From NCBI RefSeq assembly GCF_000297095.1, contig NZ_AEEA01000040.1, positions 1-64,000 on the forward strand: a stretch of 64,000 bases of DNA, read 5' to 3'. The stretch's first letter is position 1, and every line of letters starts with the position of its first letter. A program made the translations under genes and the position numbers. The notes under the pieces are model-generated. The model made no database searches, was not told the origin of the DNA, and saw only the letters and a list, made by a program, of their open reading frames with translations. This document shows positions 15,756-26,182 of the stretch, in pieces. The stretch comes from Treponema primitia ZAS-1 (lineage in GTDB: Bacteria > Spirochaetota > Spirochaetia > Treponematales > Breznakiellaceae).

Positions 15756-18491
15756 TTATTCATCGTCAAACAGCGTCGGCCCGGAGTTTGACCGTACTTG
15801 CAACGAAGTTCCCCGCGCAGGATGTTGGGGTTTGCCGGGGGATTTGGGAGGGTCCTTTCCGTCGAAGAGGGCTTTCCAGGCGTGGATACGGTTCAGGGCT
15901 TCCAGGGGGGTTATGCGGTTTAAGTCCAGGGCGGCGATATCCTCGGCGATGCGCCGGACCCGGGTATTCGTTGTAACCGGGCCGGCCGGGGTATCCGGGA
16001 CCGTTGCCGGAGGCGCCGTTTCGGGCAGGGCCTTGTGGAGGATCTCTTCACCCTCCCGTATTCGCTCCATAATCTCCGCCGCCCGCCCCAGGACCCCTTC
16101 GCTGAGGCCTGCCAGACGGGCCACGTGGAGGCCGTAGGATTCCGCTGCGGGGCCTTCCTTGAGCTTCCGCAGAAATACTATTTCTCCATCCCGATCCAGG
16201 ACTTCCATAGAACGGTTTGCCAGGCCGGGATGGGCCAGCATGGAAAGTTCATGGTAGTGGGTGGCAAAGAGGGTACGGCATTTGATGCGGTTCAGCAGTT
16301 CCTCGCTCACCGCCCAGGCGATGGAAAGGCCGTCGTTGGTTCCCGTACCCCGGCCAACCTCATCCATGATCACCAGGCTCTTTTCTGAGGCCGTGTTGAG
16401 GATATGGGCGGTCTCGTTCATCTCCACCAGGAAGGTACTTTCCCCCCGGGCCAGGTTGTCCGATGCGCCCACCCGGCAGTAGATCCGGTCGGTAACGCCT
16501 ATATTTGCGGATGCTGCAGGGACAAAGCTGCCCGCCTGGGCCATGATGGTGATCAGCGCCGCCTGGCGGAGGTAGGTGGACTTACCGGCCATATTGGGAC
16601 CGGTAATAAGGGCAAAGAGCACCCCGCCCTCTTCCAGGACCACATCGTTGGGGATAAATTCTCCGCCGGGCAGATGGGCCTCCACCACCGGGTGACGGCC
16701 TTCGCGGATCTCCAGGCGGTTTTCACCGTCCACCGTCGGACGTATCCAGCCCCGGACTGTGGCTGCCCTGGCCAGGGACTGGGCGCAATCCAGTTCGGCG
16801 ATCCGGGCGGCAGCGGCGGATAGTTCCGGGATAAGCGCCTTGGCCTTGTCCCGGATTTCCAGAAAAAGCTTTTTTTCCAGGTCCACCACCCTATCCGAGG
16901 CGCCGTTGATGTCCGATTCCAGGGCGGCAAGCCGGTCTGTGGTAAAGCGCTCTCCCTGAACTATGCCCTGGCGGCGGATAAAACGGGCCGGCACCTTTGG
17001 AAGGTGTAGTTTTGTAACCTCGAAAAAATACCCGATAAGGCGGTTGTACCGGATCTTCAGGCTGCTAATGCCCGTAGCTTCACGTTCCTCCTCCAGATAT
17101 TCCTCCAGGAGGGAACGGCCGTTATCCCGCAATTTGCGGAGTTCGTCCAACTGTTTGTTATACCCATTCCGGATCAGGTTCCCTTCGGTGAGCAGGATGG
17201 AAGGGTCCTCGCAAAGCCCCCGTTCCAGCAGCTCCCGGAGTTCAAGGAGCCGGACAAGGGCGTCTCCGGCCGGGGAAGAGGCGTCCAGGGACCTGGCCGC
17301 CTCAGTTTCAAAGGTACAGCCCAGTTCCTTGCTTATCCCATGAACAGCGTCGTAGGCATTGAGGGAATTTTTGACCGCAAGCATATCCTTGCCGTGGGCC
17401 CTATCCATGGCAAGCCGGGAACAGAGCCGTTCCAGGTCGGGGGTTTTCCCCAGAATTTCCCGGATCCCCGTAAGTTGTCCCTGGCCATGGTAGAAGGCTT
17501 CCACCATATCAAGCCGTTTGTTGATGCGGTCAATATCACGCAGGGGGTGGAGGATACGCCGTTTTAAAAGACGGCGGCCCATGGCGGTTTTGGTTTCATC
17601 CATCACTTCCAGGAGGGAGAACCGGCCTTCGCCATCCCGGAGGTTACGGACCAGTTCCAGATTCCGCTGGGAAGATTCATCGATGCCCACGAACTCCGTA
17701 TCCCCATAGAGGCTGAGGGACCGGACATGGGGGATAAGGCTCCGGGCGGTATCGCCCAGGTAATCCAGGATGGCCCCGGCGGAGAGGATCTCCGGGGACG
17801 TATCCTCCAGGCCGAAACCCCGGAGGCTTGCGGTACAGAACTGCCGTTCCAGCCGTTCCCGGCTGCGGCTTAGATCGAAGAGCCAGTCCGCCCAGCGATT
17901 CACCACCAGACTAGGCCGGTCCAAAACAGCCGCGGCAATTTCGCCGAATTCTTCCAGGAGGGATTCCTGGGCTATCAATTCCCGAATCTGAAGCCGCTCC
18001 AGCTCCCCCCGGACCCGCTGCGCCGCATCGTCGTAGGTGAAGGATGTGGCGTAGAATTCCCCGGTGGAAAGATCGATATAGGCAAAGGAAACCAGTCTGA
18101 CGTTCCCCGCACATACGCTGAGGGCGCCCAGGTAATTGGAACTACCCTTGTCCAGGAAATCCTCGTCCACCGTGGTTCCCGGGGTGATAACCTCCACCAC
18201 CTTCCGTTCCACGATACCCCGGCCTTTTGTCGGTTCGGAAAGCTGCTCGCAGATGGCTATTCTTTTTCCCAGTTTTAGCAGGCGGGCAATATAGGAACGG
18301 GCCGCATGATAGGGGATCCCGCACATAGGAAGCCCGTTGCGGCTGGTAAGGGTGAGGTTTAGAAGGGCGGACACTTCCAGAGCATCATCTGAAAACATTT
18401 CATAGAAATCACCCAGGCGAAAAAAAAGCACATCCCCCTGATGATCCCGTTTTATCCGCCGGTATTGATCCAGCATCGGGCTCGATTCCAC
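15756..18491 (-). CDS. mutS: DNA mismatch repair protein MutS
   Basis: A 911-residue mismatch-recognition ATPase. The N-terminal mismatch-binding motif FFRLGDFYEMF is at about residues 22-32; the ATPase domain has Walker A GPNMAGKST (about 629-637), Walker B VIMDEVGRGT and the THYHEL helix region. The start is GTG at 18491; an in-frame ATG five codons on is an alternative. It is longer than many MutS proteins (about 860), partly because of a Pro/Thr-rich C-terminal linker that contains the in-frame repeat ARGTSLQV at about 891-899, ahead of the end GPTLFDDE. Third from the head of the tamB-bamA-ompH-mutS run. Confidence 0.97.
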   Translation of the reverse strand: MESSPMLDQYRRIKRDHQGDVLFFRLGDFYEMFSDDALEVSALLNLTLTSRNGLPMCGIPYHAARSYIARLLKLGKRIAICEQLSEPTKGRGIVERKVVEVITPGTTVDEDFLDKGSSNYLGALSVCAGNVRLVSFAYIDLSTGEFYATSFTYDDAAQRVRGELERLQIRELIAQESLLEEFGEIAAAVLDRPSLVVNRWADWLFDLSRSRERLERQFCTASLRGFGLEDTSPEILSAGAILDYLGDTARSLIPHVRSLSLYGDTEFVGIDESSQRNLELVRNLRDGEGRFSLLEVMDETKTAMGRRLLKRRILHPLRDIDRINKRLDMVEAFYHGQGQLTGIREILGKTPDLERLCSRLAMDRAHGKDMLAVKNSLNAYDAVHGISKELGCTFETEAARSLDASSPAGDALVRLLELRELLERGLCEDPSILLTEGNLIRNGYNKQLDELRKLRDNGRSLLEEYLEEEREATGISSLKIRYNRLIGYFFEVTKLHLPKVPARFIRRQGIVQGERFTTDRLAALESDINGASDRVVDLEKKLFLEIRDKAKALIPELSAAAARIAELDCAQSLARAATVRGWIRPTVDGENRLEIREGRHPVVEAHLPGGEFIPNDVVLEEGGVLFALITGPNMAGKSTYLRQAALITIMAQAGSFVPAASANIGVTDRIYCRVGASDNLARGESTFLVEMNETAHILNTASEKSLVIMDEVGRGTGTNDGLSIAWAVSEELLNRIKCRTLFATHYHELSMLAHPGLANRSMEVLDRDGEIVFLRKLKEGPAAESYGLHVARLAGLSEGVLGRAAEIMERIREGEEILHKALPETAPPATVPDTPAGPVTTNTRVRRIAEDIAALDLNRITPLEALNRIHAWKALFDGKDPPKSPGKPQHPARGTSLQVRSNSGPTLFDDE
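15796..15819 (-). repeat. 24-bp six-frame-open repeat, copy in mutS
   Basis: Reads TGCGCGGGGAACTTCG plus TTGCAAGT on the gene strand and encodes ARGTSLQV in frame. Identical in sequence to the copies at 24841-24864 and in hrpB. It lies in the poorly conserved C-terminal linker of MutS. Confidence 0.95.
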
Positions 18492-18519
18492 AGAGAATTC
18501 CCCCTTATGGATTTTTTAA

Positions 18520-19068
18520 CTATCTGCCGGCCTTAGTTCGTAGGTTGGTAATAAGTTTTTCTGTAATGTCCACGGTCGGGCTGAACCAAAGTATACCCGT
18601 ATTTTCCCTTTGGTTTAAGACCATACTATACCCTTCGCTTTCGGCGATAAAGCGGATCTCGTCCCGGACCTGTTCTAAAAAGCTTCCGGACTGGGATAGC
18701 TTTTTCATCTGATCCTCCAGTTCGGTTTTCTTAACCTGGTAATAATCCCTGAGGAAATCCTGCTTCCGGTATACCTCATTCTGAAGCCGCAATGCCCGTT
18801 CCTCATCCCCCCGGGCTTCAGCATCCACAAGAGAGCCGTGGAGGGTCTGAATTTCCGCAGTCATCCGGTCCACTTCGGTTTGAACCCTGGCGCTCCGTTC
18901 TTCCCATTCCCGAACCGCCCGGGATTCCCGGAAAAACTGGGTGTATACCCGGGAAAGATCCACCACCGCAAACCGGGTTAGCTGCTGGGCGGCCACGGAC
19001 CTTACCCCAGGAGCCATCATAACGGCTAAAAATATAACAGCGATTATCCCACATTTTTTCATCATCAC
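18520..19068 (-). CDS. OmpH/Skp-family periplasmic chaperone
   Basis: A 182-residue exported protein: signal peptide (about 1-26, ending VAAQ), then FAVVDLSRVYTQFF, the typical OmpH opening, and a long charged helical region rich in Glu, Arg and Gln that would form the tentacle coiled coils (about 55-125). Skp proteins hold unfolded outer-membrane proteins on the way to the Bam complex. Location nine bases after bamA supports this. A slightly shorter start (second or third Met) is possible. Confidence 0.9.
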   Translation of the reverse strand: MMMKKCGIIAVIFLAVMMAPGVRSVAAQQLTRFAVVDLSRVYTQFFRESRAVREWEERSARVQTEVDRMTAEIQTLHGSLVDAEARGDEERALRLQNEVYRKQDFLRDYYQVKKTELEDQMKKLSQSGSFLEQVRDEIRFIAESEGYSMVLNQRENTGILWFSPTVDITEKLITNLRTKAGR

Positions 19069-19077
19069 GTCCTTGTC

Positions 19078-21570
19078 TTAATAAGTTGACAGGGCAAAGG
19101 ATATTATAAAGTCAAGATCCCCCATATTACCCTTTTGCCATTTAACTTCCCCATCATTAACTACGAAGCGTTTTGCAAAGATAAACCGGAAGGGAAACTG
19201 GGGTATGGCAAACCGGAGCCCTCCGCCAAGACTAAAACGCATATCTTCCATTTCGAACTCATTAAAGAAGCTATCCAGGGTCGGCTTAACCGCCGCAGCG
19301 TCAAAGAACCAGTCCAGGGCAAGGATACCCGGTACAATGGGCATACGGATCTCCGCCCAGTTTTCCCAGAGCGCCAAGCCGCGGTTAAGCCGTTCACCAA
19401 CCCAGCCCCGGCCGACAAACATACCATCAACAACCAGCTTATTCGCATCATCAATCTCCGGGATTGAATAGCTGGGCTGGCGCAGAATAAAGGATACCCC
19501 GGTATGAATACCAAAAACCGCCTTAAAACTATAGTTATCTGTTATGGGCAGGTTAAAGAGGGTTAAGAAATATTCCGCCTTGGTATCGGACTTTATATAA
19601 TGCTCCCGTTCAAATTCGAAAAGACCGTAGTATCCGAAACGCTGAAACCCGTAGTAGCCCTTTGAGGGATCGTAATAAACATCCCGCTGATCCAGGGAAA
19701 TGCTGGTCCAGAGCGAATTAGCCATTACCCAGTCATTATTCCCTTTCCGCAGGACCGGATCAAAGGGACGGAAAATATCGGCGTCATAAATATTCTCTAC
19801 CAGTCCCGTCCGGATACCCCCGGCAAGCCCAAGATTTCCAAGGCCGGTGGTAAAACGATACCCCGTGGAAAATCCCAGCGAGAGTCCCCATTGGTCATAA
19901 TTCATAAGATAGACCGCCGGTGGGTATTTGCTTTCGCTGACATAATCGTCATAGGAATCAAAACCATCGGGGTAGGCCCTGGTCTCATCTCCGTTGAAGT
20001 AGGGAGCTTCGTTATCCATGGCTGCCTGGCGCTTCGTATGGCGTACCGTAAAATCAAAGCCCCCGGACAGGGGCAGCCCGAAGATCCATCGCTGGGTATA
20101 TTCCAGGGATGCGCTCTGGGTATCCGGTGAGCCGTTTAGCTCTATCCCAACTACATTGCCGTAACCCAGGAAGTTACGATCGTTCAATTTGAATAAACCC
20201 GAAATGGGAAAAGCGTCGGGGTCGGAGGAACCGGAAAAGGTTAAGCCTAACTGGATATCCGTGGTAGGCTGCTCTTCCACGGTAAATACCAGGTCCATCA
20301 GGCTGTCACTGCTTCCCGGGACCATATCGGGGATTACGCTGGAGAAGTACTGCAAATTCATAAGATTACGATGGCCATCCAGCAGTTTGGTCCGGGAAAA
20401 TACATCCCCGCTTTCCAGAGGAATTTCCCTCAGCAATACCCGTTCCTTGGTTTTCTCATTTCCCCGGACAATAATATGCTCAATATGGGCCCTTCCCCGT
20501 TCCACAATGCCAATCCTGAAGGACAGGACGCCGGTAACAGTATCCCGGCTTTCATTGGGAATTATGGAGTTAAAGATATACCCGTTCTCGGCGTAAAGAC
20601 CCATTACCCGTTGAAGGTCTGCCTCCACCCGCCGGGCATTAACGGTTTCACCAACCTTGGAACGTATAAGGGCGGATAACTGTTCGACGGTAAAGATCTC
20701 ATTTCCCTCGAAGGTGACGCCGCCAAAGGTATAGATCCTCCCTTCATAGATCCTAAAGGTGATGGTCAGGTTATTGTTACCCTTTGCATCCCGCTTTTTT
20801 TCCCTAAATACGTCGGTCACCTCGGCATCAATATAGCCCCGATCCCGGTAATACTGGGTAATGGCTGCCATATCTGCGGTAAGTTTCGCTTCCTGGAAAG
20901 CGCCGTCATTCATGATAGCGCTCTTGGGCTTTAAGGTGAGCTGGCCCCGAAGAGCCCGGTTTGAAAAGATGTTGTTCCCCTCAAACAGTATTTCATCGAT
21001 GGTTAACTTTTCCCCTTCGTTGATAAAGAAACTAACCTGGACAGTACCATCCTTGCCCGGCCTGGTTTCGGAGCTGACCCGTACATCGGGGAACCCCTTT
21101 TCCAGATATTTATTAATCACCGCCGTCTCATCAAGCCGCAGTTTAGCCTGGTTAGCCACATCGTTTACCTTAAGGGAAACAACATCCAGCAGCTCCCCCC
21201 GGCGTATCTTATCGTTACCCACAAAGGTAATACGGGAAACCGTGGGACGTTCGACCACCCTGAACCGGATTATAACCGCAGTTCCATCCGCGTCGGCGGG
21301 AACGGCGCTGGGAGTGATGGATTCAAAGTACTCCAAGGCATACAGCCGCCCGTGGATTTCCCAAAAAACATCATCATTAAAGGCCCGGCCGATAAAGGGC
21401 GCCACAATTCCGTCCATTTCCGAAGAACTGACATAACGCAGCCCATCGAAAACAACATCCTTTATCGGCTTCCCCTGATACCATTCACGGGAACTAACAC
21501 CAGGGGTCTCCTGCGCAAAGACTGCAAACCCAAGTAATAAAATCAACGTACATGCAACACCGATGCGCAT
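19078..21570 (-). CDS. bamA: Outer membrane protein assembly factor BamA
   Basis: An 830-residue Omp85 protein that inserts beta-barrel proteins into the outer membrane. It has a signal peptide (MRIGVACTLILLLGFAVFAQ), several POTRA domains (about 30-420; segments such as VVFDGLRYVS, ITFVGNDKIRRGEL, ILFEGNNIFSN and VTFEGNEIF begin successive units) and a 16-strand barrel domain to the C-terminus, ending FIISFALSTY. The start at 21570 shares its A with the tamB stop (TGATG) and has the RBS GAAGGAG. Confidence 0.96.
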   Translation of the reverse strand: MRIGVACTLILLLGFAVFAQETPGVSSREWYQGKPIKDVVFDGLRYVSSSEMDGIVAPFIGRAFNDDVFWEIHGRLYALEYFESITPSAVPADADGTAVIIRFRVVERPTVSRITFVGNDKIRRGELLDVVSLKVNDVANQAKLRLDETAVINKYLEKGFPDVRVSSETRPGKDGTVQVSFFINEGEKLTIDEILFEGNNIFSNRALRGQLTLKPKSAIMNDGAFQEAKLTADMAAITQYYRDRGYIDAEVTDVFREKKRDAKGNNNLTITFRIYEGRIYTFGGVTFEGNEIFTVEQLSALIRSKVGETVNARRVEADLQRVMGLYAENGYIFNSIIPNESRDTVTGVLSFRIGIVERGRAHIEHIIVRGNEKTKERVLLREIPLESGDVFSRTKLLDGHRNLMNLQYFSSVIPDMVPGSSDSLMDLVFTVEEQPTTDIQLGLTFSGSSDPDAFPISGLFKLNDRNFLGYGNVVGIELNGSPDTQSASLEYTQRWIFGLPLSGGFDFTVRHTKRQAAMDNEAPYFNGDETRAYPDGFDSYDDYVSESKYPPAVYLMNYDQWGLSLGFSTGYRFTTGLGNLGLAGGIRTGLVENIYDADIFRPFDPVLRKGNNDWVMANSLWTSISLDQRDVYYDPSKGYYGFQRFGYYGLFEFEREHYIKSDTKAEYFLTLFNLPITDNYSFKAVFGIHTGVSFILRQPSYSIPEIDDANKLVVDGMFVGRGWVGERLNRGLALWENWAEIRMPIVPGILALDWFFDAAAVKPTLDSFFNEFEMEDMRFSLGGGLRFAIPQFPFRFIFAKRFVVNDGEVKWQKGNMGDLDFIISFALSTY

Positions 21571-24500
21571 CAAGGCTCCTTCTTCCATAAATCGCTCAAA
21601 TTTCTAATCGATCTTTTCCATGACAAAGTAAGAGAAAAATCTTCGACAATCCTAGGGTCCATATGCCGGGGGGCAACATTAAATTGAATATCAAACAGTG
21701 GACCGCGAATTTCAAGCCCAATATCCGCTTCCAGGGATATCCCCGCCCCGAGGGTGAAACCGTCCCGGGAGATATCTCCAAAGCTAGTCCTGTTCTCGTC
21801 ATACCGGAATGATAACATTGCCTGGCCAAAAACATCAGGCCCGAAGTACTTACCTAAGAAAACAGTCGTATTATCAAAATAGTTACCGACACCGCTAATC
21901 CTGTCAACCGGTTCTTGAAGTCCCGTGGCTTGAAATATGGCATTTTGCAGGATCTGGGTACGAACCGAGAACATATCCATACCAAGTACATCCCGGACCG
22001 CCCGTTCAAAACGCCGGACCAGGTAAAACTGTGCCAGAAAGTCCCCGCTTGCCAATACCATACTCCGAATCGAGTCATTGGATTCTTCCGAGGAAGCCCC
22101 GGTTACATTCTGCCCTAAAAGCGAAAAAATTTCAAACTGTGAAAGCGGAGGGTTGGACTCAAACCGGGGGATGAAGGATCGGAGTGGAGAACTGTCCACG
22201 ATCATAGAAATGGTTACCGCCCCCTCATCGGTACGGTCACGGGCTTCCGCGCGGGCGGAAATTTGGGGATCAAAATGCATATCGCTTTCATTGAAGGATA
22301 AAACTCCTTCCTGGATGTAAAAACTCCGCTGGAAATAGAATATTTCCCCGCTCCGGACGGCGACATCCCCTTCTACGGTAAAACGTCCCGTGCTGGTATC
22401 GGTGGTAATACGGATTCCCGTTCCCGCTCCCGTATTTGCCCGAATCACCGGAAATTCCCGGGAGGGATACACAAATTCGACCTTGGAACCGGTGGTAATG
22501 CGGAGATCCGTCACCACAGAAGATTTTGAAGTATGCATGGTTCCTTCGGCGGCTTCCATGGGATGTAGGGAAATTTGCTGGGTATCCAGGTTTATTTCCG
22601 CATTGTTACCCGTCAAATCTCCGGAAACCTTTAAAATCATGTCTTCCATGGACAGAACAAGATGGCCCGATACATCACCATCCGCCTGGATACCCGCAAT
22701 ATCCACGCCGAAGGGGATGGCCGTTTCATCCGGGACCTGGATATCCAGGATAAAAATATTCGGTACCCACCGATCAAAACGGAACCATCCGGAAGCCATG
22801 CCGGAACCGGAGCCAACCCGGGCAGGGATGGGGCCGAAACTCATTTCGTTCCCCTCCAGGGTTATGGTCGTTGGTACCGGCTCTATGTCCTCCCGTATAA
22901 ACTGGGGAACCTGGAGGCGCAGGCTGTTTACCCGGGCGGTTCCGAAAAATTCCGGGTCTCCCAGGCTGCCCCGAATCTCCACCGATGCCTCGACGAAGCC
23001 CCCGGGTACATTGACAATTTCCTTCCCAGGGATAAAGCGCCAAAGAGAGGCCATGTCTACATACAGATTTGATGTCTGGGCATTGATAGTATTACCAATA
23101 ATGGTACCAACCACGGAGCCCCTAAACGGTGCGGGGTTTGAAAAAGCGGCATAAAAAGCCCCCTGATCGGAAACCTGCAACCGGAGCATATCCCCGGGGC
23201 CGCCGGAAAGGGACAGTTGGGTATGATTGCGGGAAAATATAAAATTAAAGGGCTGCCGGGACCGTATGGCATCCAAACGGATGTTCTGCATAATAAGGGC
23301 GCCATCGAAGCTCTCTATAGCCTGAGACAGGTTAAACCAGGAATTGATGGGGGCAAAATGCATCTCCGTATTAAAGGCCATATCCATGTTCCGGCCCATA
23401 AAGATTCCTCCGATCCGGGCAGCGGCCGTTGCATAGGAATTCCGCCGGTCTATACGGAGCTGATCAAATTCCCCCTCCAGGGTGTTATACTGCATCCGAA
23501 ATTCCTGGAGGGAGATCGTATCCTGGTCAATCGCGGCAGACCCTGCAAGGGTAATATCGTTGTCCCCTATCCTGGCACTCAGTTCGATCAGGTTAATATT
23601 GGCGGAATAAGAGTCCAGGGATCGCCAGTGAATATCGACTTTCCCCGACAGAAGCGTATTACGAGAATTCCGCAAAAAACGGGCCAGTTGGACATTCGTT
23701 CCGGAGAAATTGATATCCACCACCTCTCCGCGGTAAGATGCATCTATACGGGCAATTTCCTCCTCCTCCTGGTTCCGGATAATGAGATCTCCGGAAGGAT
23801 TAGAAAAATTCTGTCCCCAGAAAGCGGTTGCCCTGCCCGTTAGGGGTCCCCGACCGTCATCAAAGAGGATACGCCTGAATCGCAGCCCATTCTGATTAAC
23901 TTCCCCGGAAACGCTTAGGGATGTAATTGCCGACACCGGGGTAATCAGATCCTGCACATCAAAATGGTCCACCATAACGGACCAGTAATCGGAATCGTCA
24001 AAACGCAGCGACAGGAGAAAACTTAAACGGGAAAACTGTTCATTCATGGGGATCGGAAAGGAAGAGGCTTCTATGTATCCGGAATATCCCCCATAATCGG
24101 TGGTGGAAACATATACCTGTAACCCATAAGAACCATGGATACTAAGAGAATGTCTATCCAGGAATTCCCCGTCCATAAAATAGAACATGTCCTTATAGGA
24201 TGTCTGGAAAGAGAAGGTAATATCATCGGGGTTTGAAAAATCGGCAAAGCCCGCAGCTTCCGCGCCCCCTTCGGCCCAGACAACCTGCCCTTCGCTTAGC
24301 TCAAAGCGCAGGTCCGTTCCGGATACGGATACCATGGTTAAGACATCCTGCTTCCCCGAATAGGCTGCCACCAGCCGGGGGGCATTGTAGAGGACATGCT
24401 CGAAGTCGGTGGTAACAAATACCTCGGTGGTGATCGACACATCTTGGGTAATACCTTTGGTCATTTCCGGAACAGCAGCGAGATCCCGTAAGGGCCGGAT

Positions 24501-26075
24501 CATATCCAGCATATCCGATACGGCGAAGGAATCCAGGGCAAGGCTTCCCTGAAGATGAGCGGGATCCCGGTCATAGGAACCTTCCAGGGACAGGCTGGCG
24601 AGCCGCACATCCTCGTAGGATTCTATATTGTGGAAGCGCAGCGCTGAAAGGCTAAAGGAAAAACCTTTAGCCTCCTGGACCAGATCCCCGTCCAAGGCAG
24701 AGAACTCCACATTACCCATGGATACATGTTCCCCGAAGAGGTTCATGGTCCGTCCGGTACTGCTTACGGTGAAATCACCATTGATTTCCCCATCTCCGGT
24801 GAGGGAAAAATCCTTTACATGAAAAACCCCGTTTGGCGCAACTTGCAACGAAGTTCCCCGCGCAAAGGGGTCCAGCCCCAAACCACCGGAATAAGCCAGA
24901 TCTCCCTGGAGGAGGCTGAAATCGCAACGGGTAAAGTCAAAGTACTTGTCATCCCCCTTACCGGCGACAGCGTAGGAAATTCGTCCTACCGTCTCGTTTG
25001 GCTGCAAAGAACCGGCCAGATCGATCTCGTAGGAAACATCCCCTTCGGGGGAATGCCCTATGGAGGCAAAACCGGTGCTGCGCACACTCAGGTAGGGGTT
25101 GTACTTCCGCCAGGAACCGGTGAAGGTAAGCAAATCCCGGGGAGTAAAATCTTCCGCCCGAAAACTAATACCCATACGCCGGGTATCAAATTCATAGTCC
25201 AGGGAAAAATCAACCGGAAGGCGATCGTTGATCTTCCGTATTTCTATTTCCCTTTCCGTAAGGGTCAGGTTTACTGTCATGGTTCTGAAAACAAAGAAAT
25301 CCCCCGAAAAAGTGGGAATACGGAGATTAATACTGCCGTTGTTCATATCCCGGGACAGTTCCCCGTCAATCCGGCCGGACATGGCTGTAGCGAAGGATTG
25401 ATTTAAAAAACCGGCTAGTTCAGCCTGGGCGGACCATTGGCCGGAGAACAGGAAGCGCCCAGCCTCCGCCTGGGTATCAAAATTGAGCCCCTCTACATGG
25501 ATCGTACTTTCCCCTGTTAAAACCCTGAATTCAGCCCCACGCACCCGGAGCAGCAGATCCTCCGGGATCAGGGAGGTAATTCTCCGCACCGTATCTTTCC
25601 GAAAATTAATTCCAGTTTTCCCTGCCGGAGGCGCAAAACGGTCTCTTAGATTCGCATCCCGCTTCAAATCCAGGATTACCACCGGCCGGTCGATACGGAC
25701 AGAACGGATCGCCCCCGGGATCTGCCCCCGGACCAAATCCCAGAAGGAATAGGTAAGACGAAAACGGTCTATGGTCATCATCGGTTCGGCATCCGAGTCG
25801 TATATCCGGATATTCCGTATGTCCAGGGATCCGAAAACAGAGGGGCCCATGGAGGCATATTCGATACGCCGGTCCAGAAAGAGCTCCGCCTTAGACAGCA
25901 GATCGTTTCGGAACCCGGTCATCCTGTCCTGTATTTCCAACTGAAGGGGCCTGAGCAAAAAAGTACTTACCACCACTAGGGCGAGAAAAATGAGAAGTTC
26001 TATACCGAAACGAATCAAACGGTAAACCGATTTGTTTCTGTATTTACCGGCCTCTGTTTTTACGGGAGTATTCAC
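21570..26075 (-). CDS. tamB: TamB-like translocation and assembly module protein (DUF490)
   Basis: A 1,501-residue AsmA/TamB-type bridge protein with one N-terminal membrane helix (about 25-45), a very long beta-rich region, and the C-terminal DUF490/TamB domain (about 1150-1480) with motifs such as GEIFYFQRSFYIQEG and FSLLGQNV. TamB-type proteins carry lipids or assist barrel proteins between the two membranes. Its gene is directly followed by bamA, as in many didermal bacteria. About residues 404-412 are the in-frame repeat ARGTSLQV. Upstream at 26116-26121 the minus strand has a TATAAT box, without a good -35. Confidence 0.92.
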   Translation of the reverse strand: MNTPVKTEAGKYRNKSVYRLIRFGIELLIFLALVVVSTFLLRPLQLEIQDRMTGFRNDLLSKAELFLDRRIEYASMGPSVFGSLDIRNIRIYDSDAEPMMTIDRFRLTYSFWDLVRGQIPGAIRSVRIDRPVVILDLKRDANLRDRFAPPAGKTGINFRKDTVRRITSLIPEDLLLRVRGAEFRVLTGESTIHVEGLNFDTQAEAGRFLFSGQWSAQAELAGFLNQSFATAMSGRIDGELSRDMNNGSINLRIPTFSGDFFVFRTMTVNLTLTEREIEIRKINDRLPVDFSLDYEFDTRRMGISFRAEDFTPRDLLTFTGSWRKYNPYLSVRSTGFASIGHSPEGDVSYEIDLAGSLQPNETVGRISYAVAGKGDDKYFDFTRCDFSLLQGDLAYSGGLGLDPFARGTSLQVAPNGVFHVKDFSLTGDGEINGDFTVSSTGRTMNLFGEHVSMGNVEFSALDGDLVQEAKGFSFSLSALRFHNIESYEDVRLASLSLEGSYDRDPAHLQGSLALDSFAVSDMLDMIRPLRDLAAVPEMTKGITQDVSITTEVFVTTDFEHVLYNAPRLVAAYSGKQDVLTMVSVSGTDLRFELSEGQVVWAEGGAEAAGFADFSNPDDITFSFQTSYKDMFYFMDGEFLDRHSLSIHGSYGLQVYVSTTDYGGYSGYIEASSFPIPMNEQFSRLSFLLSLRFDDSDYWSVMVDHFDVQDLITPVSAITSLSVSGEVNQNGLRFRRILFDDGRGPLTGRATAFWGQNFSNPSGDLIIRNQEEEEIARIDASYRGEVVDINFSGTNVQLARFLRNSRNTLLSGKVDIHWRSLDSYSANINLIELSARIGDNDITLAGSAAIDQDTISLQEFRMQYNTLEGEFDQLRIDRRNSYATAAARIGGIFMGRNMDMAFNTEMHFAPINSWFNLSQAIESFDGALIMQNIRLDAIRSRQPFNFIFSRNHTQLSLSGGPGDMLRLQVSDQGAFYAAFSNPAPFRGSVVGTIIGNTINAQTSNLYVDMASLWRFIPGKEIVNVPGGFVEASVEIRGSLGDPEFFGTARVNSLRLQVPQFIREDIEPVPTTITLEGNEMSFGPIPARVGSGSGMASGWFRFDRWVPNIFILDIQVPDETAIPFGVDIAGIQADGDVSGHLVLSMEDMILKVSGDLTGNNAEINLDTQQISLHPMEAAEGTMHTSKSSVVTDLRITTGSKVEFVYPSREFPVIRANTGAGTGIRITTDTSTGRFTVEGDVAVRSGEIFYFQRSFYIQEGVLSFNESDMHFDPQISARAEARDRTDEGAVTISMIVDSSPLRSFIPRFESNPPLSQFEIFSLLGQNVTGASSEESNDSIRSMVLASGDFLAQFYLVRRFERAVRDVLGMDMFSVRTQILQNAIFQATGLQEPVDRISGVGNYFDNTTVFLGKYFGPDVFGQAMLSFRYDENRTSFGDISRDGFTLGAGISLEADIGLEIRGPLFDIQFNVAPRHMDPRIVEDFSLTLSWKRSIRNLSDLWKKEP
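24841..24864 (-). repeat. 24-bp six-frame-open repeat, copy in tamB
   Basis: Same 24 bases as in mutS; encodes ARGTSLQV followed by APNG, in a beta-rich stretch of TamB at about residues 404-412. Its flanks add two more bases of symmetry, making AACTT-GCAACG-AAGTT a short inverted repeat. Confidence 0.95.
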
Positions 26076-26182
26076 AAGTCACCCCTGTGATAGCCACCCC
26101 TATGTTGCATTCAATTATAGTACCTCATTATCAGTATCGGCCGAATTGTCACGTAAGCCCCTATAGTATAACATAGCGCATA

